From positions 1 to 7,733 of the forward strand of contig JAGQRA010000214.1 in the NCBI GenBank assembly GCA_020425885.1: a stretch of DNA of 7,733 bases. The letters run 5' to 3'. A program made the position numbers and the translations under genes. Within the stretch, counting starts at the first letter, position 1; each line of letters begins with the position of its first letter. The DNA is from Planctomycetota bacterium (lineage in GTDB: Bacteria; Planctomycetota; UBA1135; UBA2386). Shown here in pieces: positions 1 to 5,869 of this stretch. The notes beneath the pieces are model-generated. The model saw only the letters and a list, made by a program, of their open reading frames with translations, had not been told where the DNA came from and searched no databases.

Positions 1-788
1 CAGATCCCCGCCGCCGGAGCATGCCCGTCGTCGGCGCCGGCGGTGCCCCAGTTGGCGCCACCACAGATGCTGGCGACGCCGGTGCCGTGACCGTGCGGAT
101 CGTCAGCGGGCAACAGGCCGATCTGGCGGTTCACGAGCAGACGGCTGCCGGCGATGCCACCGCCGGTCGTGTTCGCCGGATTGCCGCCGGGGAAATACAT
201 GCGGTGTGGCCGCGCCGCGCCGCCCACGCTGGAGTCCTGCCCGGTGTCGATCACGCCGATGGCGACGCCGAGCCCGACGTGACCCAGCGCCTGGACGTCG
301 TCGGCATTGTGATTGCTCGGGTTGGTCGCTGTCTGGATCGCCAGCTCGCAGACCTCATCGGGCTGGACGTAGGCCACGTTCGCCAGCCGACGCAACGCCA
401 TCAGCTGATCCGGGGCGATCTCGACCGCCGCCGCGTTGACGAGCCACCACTGCCGCACCACCGTGCCACCGAGCGCCTGGACGGCGGCGACGAACGGGGC
501 CTGGTCGGCCTCCACCTGCGTCTCGAGCGTGGCGACGATCGCCGCGACCTCGGCGGCCGGTCGATGCGTCGCGATCGCGTTGCGGAACCCGCCGAGGTCG
601 AAGCCGCGCTCGCGGAAGTGCACGACCCAGCGCTCGGTTCCGGCGACCGCGCCCGGCAGACCGTGGTCCGGTCGATTGGCCAGGACCGGCGCCAAGGTGC
701 CGGCGACGGGGGCCGGCGCCGCCTGCGCGATCACGCAGCCGAGACAGAGTGGAGCGAGAATCAGACGCGTCATTACAGGCAGCTTCAT
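1..788 (-). CDS. Secreted subtilisin-family (S8) serine protease, C-terminal part outside window
   Basis: Predicted exported endopeptidase; 262 codons are visible and the reading frame runs off the left edge. Residues 1-24 look like a signal peptide: Lys2 and Arg8, a hydrophobic core LILAPLCLGCVIAQA, then probable cleavage after AQA. Residues about 51-146 resemble an S8 N-terminal inhibitor prodomain, ending in the usual VAYVQPDE junction. The catalytic domain then begins: IGVIDTGQD carries the Asp (Asp181) and HGHGTGVAS the His (His234). The Ser motif (GTSMA type) would lie beyond the edge and cannot be checked. The ATG at 788 is chosen because GAGAGG lies 7 bases upstream; the ATG at codon 6 has no such site. 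The start is 178 bases downstream of the SGNH hydrolase gene on the same strand. The S8 assignment is firm; substrate and C-terminal domains are unknown. Confidence 0.88.
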   Translation of the reverse strand, partial: MKLPVMTRLILAPLCLGCVIAQAAPAPVAGTLAPVLANRPDHGLPGAVAGTERWVVHFRERGFDLGGFRNAIATHRPAAEVAAIVATLETQVEADQAPFVAAVQALGGTVVRQWWLVNAAAVEIAPDQLMALRRLANVAYVQPDEVCELAIQTATNPSNHNADDVQALGHVGLGVAIGVIDTGQDSSVGGAARPHRMYFPGGNPANTTGGGIAGSRLLVNRQIGLLPADDPHGHGTGVASICGGANWGTAGADDGHAPAAGI

Positions 789-795
789 TCGATTG

Positions 796-801
796 CCTCT
801 C
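796..801 (-). promoter_or_regulatory. Ribosome binding site of the S8 protease gene
   Basis: On the minus strand GAGAGG lies 7 bases before the ATG at 788. It is the only well-placed Shine-Dalgarno match in the window and decides the start between ATG codons 1 and 6 of this gene. Confidence 0.6.
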
Positions 802-966
802 GGGTAGTCTTGAGTGGGGTGATGCCAACATAGACGCCGCACGGCCCTGGTTGCGCAGGAAACCGAGCGGCGGTGGACTACGCGCGATCCTATCACGACA
901 GCTGCGAACGGAGCGGTCGAAGGCAACCGGTCGGCCGCATCGCCCGATGGCACCGCAGGACCGTTC

Positions 967-2946
967 TCAGCCGCGCGTGATCACGATCGTGTTGCTCTTG
1001 GCAATCACGGCGGCCATGTTCTCGGCGACGGCGTAGAAGCGCACGAACATCGGCTGGCCGGCGGGAGCGGCCACCGGAACCTGCACGGTCGCGTGGTCGC
1101 CATCCGCGGTGATCGGCACGAGCAGGAGCCCGAATCGCTCGGCGCCGAGGACCGTGTCGGGCAGTGGCTCCGGCGCCACCGCCACGACCCGGAACCGGGC
1201 GGCAGGCAGGTCGCGACAGGCGACCGTCAGCGTCTTCGCCCCGGCGGCAAGTTCATCCGGATCGAGCAACAGCCGGGGCACCTCGCCCCCGGGTGGAGCC
1301 AGGCCGTCGTCGCCTTCGAACACATCGGCCCAGTCGGCCACGACCTCCACCTCCGTCACCTCCGCGCCTTGTTCGACGCGCAGCATCGACTTGCCGCGCC
1401 GCCGGGCGCGCACCGTGCCGTCGGCGGCGATCTGCACGTGATCCGCCGGCTGCGCCGAGATCCGGGTGCCGAACCCGGCACCCGAGATGTCGTGCAGCAC
1501 CCCGCCGGCATCGATCCCGGTCACCTCCAGCCGTTTCCCGAGCAGCGGTGAGGACAGCTCGATGCGCTCGGGGCTGACCTGCAGCCGCACCAGCTCGACA
1601 CCCTCGAGATCGAGTTTGCGCCGGATCGCGGCGGCGATGTGCGCGGCCAGGATGGCGTGACCCTTCTGACCGAAGTGGCAGCAGCTGTCGGTGTAGAGCG
1701 GTTCTTCGTGGTCGGCGAAGACACCCGTCAGGTCGGTGAACGCCACGCCTTCACGCACCAACTCCGCGCCGGCGCGCTGCAGCAACGGGAACGCCTCGAG
1801 CACGGCCTTGCGCCACGGATGTTCGACATCGATCGCGACCGCCGCCTCCTCGGGACCGATCGGCTTGCTGCCGGGCACGTACTGATTCGGCTGCAGGAAG
1901 TGGAAGTAGCGGATGCCATTGGCCTCGCACAGCGATCGCAGCTGCAGCGAAGCCCGTTGCCAGACCGCCACCATCTGCCGCCTCGACTCGGCTACCGTCG
2001 CGCCGTCGGTGCCGCGCCCGATCAACGCCGGAGACGGTGCCGCAGCCGCGCGATCGACGGCGGCGAGCAGCTGGGCGATCTGAACGACGAGGCTGCGATC
2101 GCGCCACTGCCAGAAGAACTGCGCCAACGGTGACCACCACAGCGTGTCAGCGGTGGCGATGCGTTGCTCGCGCAGCTCGGACAACACGGCGATGTGGCCG
2201 AGCCGGCGCTGTTGGTCGGCGGTCGGAACGGCATCGAGCAGACGTGCCCAGCTGCGCGGATACCAGGCCGGCACACCGAGTGGCACGTTCTCCTGCACCA
2301 GCGCGATCTCGTTGAAGCCATCGAGGTTGACGATGCAATCGAACTGGCCGCCGAGCACCAGCATCAGCTGCACGGCGAGTAGCTGCTGCGGCTGCTTGTA
2401 GCCGCCCAGAGCGAGGTCGACGACCTCGATCTCGCGCGAGGCCAGGGCCGGACTGCGCCGCAGCGCCTCGGCGAGCGGCGTTGGCGCGAAGAGGCCGAAG
2501 TGCATCGCGACGGACCCGCCGACGACGCCGATGATGTAGCGATCTTCGCTGCGTTGGCGCACCGGCGACGAGGTGCCGAAGAAGCCGAATGGAGTGCACG
2601 GATGGGGCGCGTTCACCGCCGCGGCCGCATCGTTGACGAAGCCGAGATAGGGATGCACCATCACGCCGTGGGCGGCGACCCAGCGGGCGGCGAAGTCGTC
2701 GGCGGTGTGCGCGGCGGTCGCCGTCGCGTCCCCCGCCCGGGCCCGAGCCCTGGCTGCAGCGGCGCTGCCCCAGGTGAACATCTCACCGGTCGCAGCCCAC
2801 CACGCGATCGCCGCGGCGGCTTCGATGACGACGATCGTCACCGCCAGCGCGAGCAGGCAGAACATCAGCCGCAGCCGACCTCGCCGCGGGCCACGGCGTG
2901 CAGGCGCCTTGGCGCGAGGAGGAGCGTCCAACATGGACGGCAGCAT
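967..2946 (-). CDS. Membrane-anchored SGNH/GDSL-like hydrolase with bacterial Ig-like domain
   Basis: 659 residues. An Arg-rich N-terminus (11-26) precedes one hydrophobic segment (about 28-50), giving an uncleaved anchor with the bulk outside the cytoplasm. The SGNH blocks are visible in order: IIGVVGGSVAMHFG (Ser145, block I), DLALGGYKQPQQ (Gly181/182, block II), IVNLDGFNE (Asn212, block III) and YTDSCCHFGQKGH (Asp420 and His424, block V). HPYLGF (98-103) just before block I is also common in such proteins. This family contains esterases and O-acetyl-transferring or O-deacetylating enzymes acting on glycans; the actual substrate cannot be read. Residues about 455-537 match a BIG2-type Ig-like module (SPERIEL, LEVTGIDAGG, IAADGTVRA). 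About 560-659 is a further all-beta tail that I do not recognise. The ATG at 2946 is the first start after an in-frame stop at 3007-3009, but no Shine-Dalgarno is evident; Met5 is possible. Confidence 0.85.
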   Translation of the reverse strand: MLPSMLDAPPRAKAPARRGPRRGRLRLMFCLLALAVTIVVIEAAAAIAWWAATGEMFTWGSAAAARARARAGDATATAAHTADDFAARWVAAHGVMVHPYLGFVNDAAAAVNAPHPCTPFGFFGTSSPVRQRSEDRYIIGVVGGSVAMHFGLFAPTPLAEALRRSPALASREIEVVDLALGGYKQPQQLLAVQLMLVLGGQFDCIVNLDGFNEIALVQENVPLGVPAWYPRSWARLLDAVPTADQQRRLGHIAVLSELREQRIATADTLWWSPLAQFFWQWRDRSLVVQIAQLLAAVDRAAAAPSPALIGRGTDGATVAESRRQMVAVWQRASLQLRSLCEANGIRYFHFLQPNQYVPGSKPIGPEEAAVAIDVEHPWRKAVLEAFPLLQRAGAELVREGVAFTDLTGVFADHEEPLYTDSCCHFGQKGHAILAAHIAAAIRRKLDLEGVELVRLQVSPERIELSSPLLGKRLEVTGIDAGGVLHDISGAGFGTRISAQPADHVQIAADGTVRARRRGKSMLRVEQGAEVTEVEVVADWADVFEGDDGLAPPGGEVPRLLLDPDELAAGAKTLTVACRDLPAARFRVVAVAPEPLPDTVLGAERFGLLLVPITADGDHATVQVPVAAPAGQPMFVRFYAVAENMAAVIAKSNTIVITRG

Positions 2947-3064
2947 CGCACATCGCCAAACGGCCGGCCAGTTGCGACGAAGCCAATCTCGCGCCGACGA
3001 CCGGCGTCACCCGGCGGCTTCGCGTCGACTCGGGGCGCGGCCATCCGGATCGGCGACTGCAGCC

Positions 3065-3103
3065 GCGACGATCGTCGCCGCGGCCATGGCCATCGTCGCC
3101 GCG
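3065..3103. repeat. Palindrome plus 12-base direct repeat downstream of the S1 protease gene
   Basis: ATCGTCGCCGCG occurs twice (3071-3082 and 3092-3103, spacing 21). GCGACGATCGTCGC at 3065-3078 is a perfect 14-base palindrome and GGCCATGGCC at 3082-3091 a perfect 10-base one. GCGACGAT (3065-3072) can also pair with ATCGTCGC (3092-3099). The block begins 7 bases after the S1 protease stop codon on the minus strand, so it may form a 3' hairpin. There is no T-tract, so a classical intrinsic terminator is not supported. Confidence 0.4.
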
Positions 3104-3109
3104 ACCGCC

Positions 3110-5455
3110 CTACTGGATCGTGCCGTTGCCGCCCGGCGAGACCGCGGAGACGCCGCTGATCTCGACGACCTGGTTGTAGAGATGCATGCCGGCGAAGCCG
3201 AGGTTGTTGGGGATCGACATGTTCCAGATCGCGACGCCGCTGCCGATCTGCTGCAGGTACTGGGCCGAGTCCATGCTGACGAGCAACGTGCAGCCGGGGC
3301 CGAAGCCATAAGGCTGCAGCGGGACGTTCTGCTGACTGAGGCCGGTGATCATGAAGGCGGCCCCGCCGCTGAGATTCGTCGAGATCAGCCGGAAGTTGGA
3401 TCCGAGCGCCGGCAGCGTCGAAGCGATCAGGGTCGGGGTGCCGTTGCCGCCGCGACAACCGGCGCCGAACAGCGTCCAGGTCGCGGGCGCGCACGACACG
3501 TCCTCGATGACGAAGGCGTCCATCGCGGCCTCGGTGGTCGAGTTGTTGCCCACGTCAGCGACCGAGAAGCGGACGACGAGCTGACCGAGGGAGCTGAAGT
3601 GATCGAGCACGCGGAAGCCGCGCAGCTCCCAGCCCGTGAACTCGCTCAGCGACTCGATCGTGGTCCAGCTCGTGCCGCCGTCGGCCGAGGCCTCGACCAG
3701 CAGCAGGTCGTCGTCGACGACCGCGGTCGCGAACCACAGCGCGTAGCGCACGACCGGATTGGCGGTCGCGCCGAGGTTGAAGGTCTCGGTCGTGAGGACC
3801 GTCGGCCCGCCATCGACATCGACGCCACTGCTGTTGCCGGTGACCCAGCATTGGCCGCTGCCGTCGAAATCGCTCGACGGCCCCTGCGGATCGATCGGCA
3901 CGCCGCGCTGCCACGGACCGGCCTGCAGGCTGGTGTTGGTCACGCTCCATCCGGGAGGCGCCGTGTTGAAGTCGTACGAGCGCACGCCCGTCACCGAGTG
4001 CGCGCTCGTCGCGGCATACAGCGCGGCCGGGGCGTTCTCCGGGTCGGTGTACGTCGTGCTGCTCGTGTCCTGGGCCGAGAACCAGAACGTGACGGTGCCG
4101 GCGCAATTGCTGGCCGGCACGCCGACATCGAACAGGTTGTTGCCGACCTGCGTCGGCACCAGCGTCTGGAACGCACCACCGGTCGAGACGTGGAAGCGCA
4201 GGCTGCCCGGCTGCATCGTCAGCGCGCCGCCGATCGCGACGCGGATCGTCGTCGCCCCGCCCGGGTCGACCAGCGTCGGCCGGCCATTCGGGTAGGTGAA
4301 GGTGATCGTCGTGCACTGGCAGATGCCCAGCGGATTGGCGATCGCGTTCTGCAGGCCAGCGTGGTTGCTGCCGGTGCCGCTGTTCTGACCGCCCGTCGAG
4401 GTGCAGCCGCCGTGGGTGTGGATGCCGATCGCCTGATTGGTGCCATCGAGGATGACCGGCGAACCCGAGTTGCCGCCCGTGGTGTCGGTCTGATACTGCA
4501 CCGTCGAACCGGTGAACGTCACGTAGGGACCGGCGTGCGTCTTCTGCACCTGGGTATAGGTCGGCGACACCGGCGACGAGGTCGTGCCGTAGCCCGTGAT
4601 CCGGATGCTCTGACCGTTCACGGCCGGCGGAGTCGATTGCAGGTCGAACACCTGACCGCCATAGGCCTGGTGCGGCGTCAGGTTCGTGTTCGAGTTCGGG
4701 AACACCCCGAAGTAGGCGAAGTCGTTGCCGATGCCCTGACCGCCGTTGCTCTGCAGCGAGGCGGGGTCGATCGCGTACTGGTCCTGCGGCGGCGGATGCT
4801 GCAGCGATCCGGACGCGGTCGACAGCGGCACGTTGAACTCGATGACCTGCAGACTGCTGCTGCAGTGACCGGCGGTCAGGAAGCAGTGGTTGCAGTCGTT
4901 GATCATCCACGACGTGCAGCCGCCCGGTTGATTGCGGGCCGCGCGGTTGTCGTAGCTGAGGACGCGATTGTCGACCGTGCCACAGATCGTATCCTCGCCG
5001 ACCGCAGGTCCGGCGGTGACCAGACCGACGATCAGGCGGTTGTCGCCGGTGCCTGGTTGGGCCCAGAGCTCGACCAGCACGGCATCGCCGTTGAGGTATG
5101 CCGACGTCTCGCGCCACTGATCGACGTGCACCAGGTGCTGCGTCTGCGACTGCCCGTCGCGCAGCGAGGTCAGCTTCAGGAACGAACCGTCGGCGCCGGG
5201 TTCGGCGGCGCCGGCGAGTAGCACGCCGGCATAGGACAGGCGGAGCCAGGCCGAGCCGGGAACCCGCACCACCTTCGACCACACACAGGCGGGGATGCCG
5301 TGCGCGGCCGGCGAGGTGCTATCGTTGCGAACGTAGCCCGAGTCGACGTCGAGCAGGTGCGTCGTGCTGAGCTCCGGGGCGATCTGGGCGGTCAGGGGGG
5401 AGAGAGTTGCGGTCGCGAGAGCGAGCGCCGCGAGGTGGCGGGTGATGGTACGCAT
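3110..5455 (-). CDS. Secreted V8/trypsin-like (S1) serine protease with beta-sandwich and C-terminal sorting-like domains
   Basis: 781 residues. A signal peptide covers about 1-23 (Arg2 and Arg6, hydrophobic ALALATATLSPL, cleavage after LTA). A beta-rich pro-region (about 24-155) precedes the protease domain (about 156-380). The triad is His197 in TAGHC, Asp245 in GNDFAYF and Ser330 in TTGGNSGSP. Cys180 and Cys198 are placed like the Cys42-Cys58 disulfide of chymotrypsins. The Ser region, followed by IGIH, closely resembles Staphylococcus V8 glutamyl endopeptidase (established family knowledge). Downstream are a beta-sandwich module (about 384-485), a MAM/jelly-roll-like module (about 492-655, with DFDGSGQCW and VEASADGGTSW), and a Cys/Gly-rich C-terminal domain (about 658-781), recalling C-terminal domains repeated among secreted planctomycete proteins. 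Natural role is probably extracellular protein degradation. The ATG at 5455 gives a good signal peptide, but no strong Shine-Dalgarno precedes it. Confidence 0.9.
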   Translation of the reverse strand: MRTITRHLAALALATATLSPLTAQIAPELSTTHLLDVDSGYVRNDSTSPAAHGIPACVWSKVVRVPGSAWLRLSYAGVLLAGAAEPGADGSFLKLTSLRDGQSQTQHLVHVDQWRETSAYLNGDAVLVELWAQPGTGDNRLIVGLVTAGPAVGEDTICGTVDNRVLSYDNRAARNQPGGCTSWMINDCNHCFLTAGHCSSSLQVIEFNVPLSTASGSLQHPPPQDQYAIDPASLQSNGGQGIGNDFAYFGVFPNSNTNLTPHQAYGGQVFDLQSTPPAVNGQSIRITGYGTTSSPVSPTYTQVQKTHAGPYVTFTGSTVQYQTDTTGGNSGSPVILDGTNQAIGIHTHGGCTSTGGQNSGTGSNHAGLQNAIANPLGICQCTTITFTYPNGRPTLVDPGGATTIRVAIGGALTMQPGSLRFHVSTGGAFQTLVPTQVGNNLFDVGVPASNCAGTVTFWFSAQDTSSTTYTDPENAPAALYAATSAHSVTGVRSYDFNTAPPGWSVTNTSLQAGPWQRGVPIDPQGPSSDFDGSGQCWVTGNSSGVDVDGGPTVLTTETFNLGATANPVVRYALWFATAVVDDDLLLVEASADGGTSWTTIESLSEFTGWELRGFRVLDHFSSLGQLVVRFSVADVGNNSTTEAAMDAFVIEDVSCAPATWTLFGAGCRGGNGTPTLIASTLPALGSNFRLISTNLSGGAAFMITGLSQQNVPLQPYGFGPGCTLLVSMDSAQYLQQIGSGVAIWNMSIPNNLGFAGMHLYNQVVEISGVSAVSPGGNGTIQ

Positions 5456-5479
5456 GGCGACGTAGTGTCGGGAACGGGA

Positions 5480-5499
5480 AGCCGCCGAGCATAGCGGCT
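5480..5499. repeat. Inverted repeat in the divergent intergenic region
   Basis: AGCCGC (5480-5485) and GCGGCT (5494-5499) are perfect inverted repeats around the 8-base loop CGAGCATA. They lie 24 bases upstream of the S1 protease start, between two divergent genes. This could be a 5' leader hairpin or a regulator half-site pair; in GC-rich DNA a 6-base stem can arise by chance. Confidence 0.3.
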
Positions 5500-5539
5500 G
5501 ATCACGAGACGGGGGCCGACATCCTCTGCGACGATCGGC

Positions 5540-5568
5540 ACGACACCGCGACGCTCGAGAGGTAGTAT
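5540..5568 (+). promoter_or_regulatory. Weak sigma-70-like promoter candidate for the PASTA-like gene
   Basis: ACGACA (5540-5545) and TAGTAT (5563-5568) each match 4 of 6 consensus bases, with an exact 17-base spacer. Transcription would begin near 5575, only about 4 bases before the ATG at 5579. That would make the message nearly leaderless, consistent with the lack of a correctly spaced Shine-Dalgarno. GAGAGG at 5557-5562 is 16 bases from the ATG, too far for usual use. Inference only. Confidence 0.25.
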
Positions 5569-5578
5569 CAGCACCACC

Positions 5579-5851
5579 ATGGACGAAGAAGTCGAACAGC
5601 AGCTCTTGATCCCGAACTACGCCAACTGGGTCGTCGCCGACGCGCGCGAGAACGGCCTACGCAAGGGCCTGAAGGTCGAGGTCGAGAACAAGAACCCGCC
5701 CGACGCCACGGGCTCGTCGCTGGACGGCGGCACGGCAATCGAGCGCGCGGTCATCGAACGCAACTCCCAGAAGTCGCCTCCCAACACTCCGATCCAGCCG
5801 GGCGGCATCGTCAGCGTCGTGATCTTCCCGCTCGAGCCGCGGCAGGGTTGA
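5579..5851 (+). CDS. Small stand-alone PASTA-like domain protein
   Basis: 90 residues, no signal peptide and no membrane segment, so probably cytoplasmic. The sequence fits one PASTA domain end to end. It starts with LLIPNYANWVVADARENGL, the family's V-P-[ND]-x-x-G-x-x-x-x-x-A-x-x-x-L helix region with Asn17 in the Gly position. Then come the first strand GLKVEVENK, the VIERNSQKSPPNTPIQPGG turn (normally V-x-x-Q-x-P-x-x-G) and a final strand IVSVVIF. A slightly long insert (about 41-57) separates the halves. PASTA domains normally occur as extracellular repeats on PknB-type kinases and penicillin-binding proteins, where they bind peptidoglycan fragments or other domains; a lone copy without export signal is unusual. 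Nearly all codons end in G or C, supporting a real gene. It is divergent from the S1 protease and convergent with the kinase gene, whose stop is 16 bases away. PASTA assignment is by eye. Confidence 0.72.
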   Translation: MDEEVEQQLLIPNYANWVVADARENGLRKGLKVEVENKNPPDATGSSLDGGTAIERAVIERNSQKSPPNTPIQPGGIVSVVIFPLEPRQG

Positions 5852-5869
5852 CCGAGTCGCGACCGGGTC
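5850..5869. repeat. Interrupted dyad spanning the convergent gene ends
   Basis: GACC (5850-5853) pairs with GGTC (5866-5869) around a perfect GTCGCGAC palindrome (5856-5863), with two mismatched pairs between. The dyad overlaps both stop codons of the PASTA-like and kinase genes. It might help end transcription from both sides, but there are no T-tracts and the central fold lacks a proper loop. Confidence 0.25.

Noticed and set aside
715..788. A lipoprotein signal in the S8 protease, because of cysteines in LAPLCLGC
   Set aside because: Neither cysteine has a lipobox: residues -3 to -1 are A-P-L and C-L-G, without Leu or Val at -3. A standard signal peptide with AQA cleavage fits better.
21..833. 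A 270-codon open frame on the plus strand
   Set aside because: It is antisense to the S8 protease, whose frame shows signal peptide, prodomain, Asp and His motifs and a well-spaced ribosome binding site; the plus-strand product has no recognisable features.
789..966. Possible terminator or promoter between the SGNH and S8 genes
   Set aside because: Only 4-6 base imperfect stems are present, with no T-tract, and a TAGGAT-like box near 886-893 has no suitably spaced -35 partner.
2705..5221. An 838-codon open frame on the plus strand, antisense to the S1 protease
   Set aside because: Its product is Arg-, Ala-, Asp- and Val-rich with no domain, and the opposite strand has a complete protease with signal peptide and triad. 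Strong G/C at third codon positions removes stops from the antisense frame.
3555..5282. A 575-codon minus-strand frame inside the S1 protease gene
   Set aside because: Out-of-frame shadow with an extremely Arg-rich product and no motifs.
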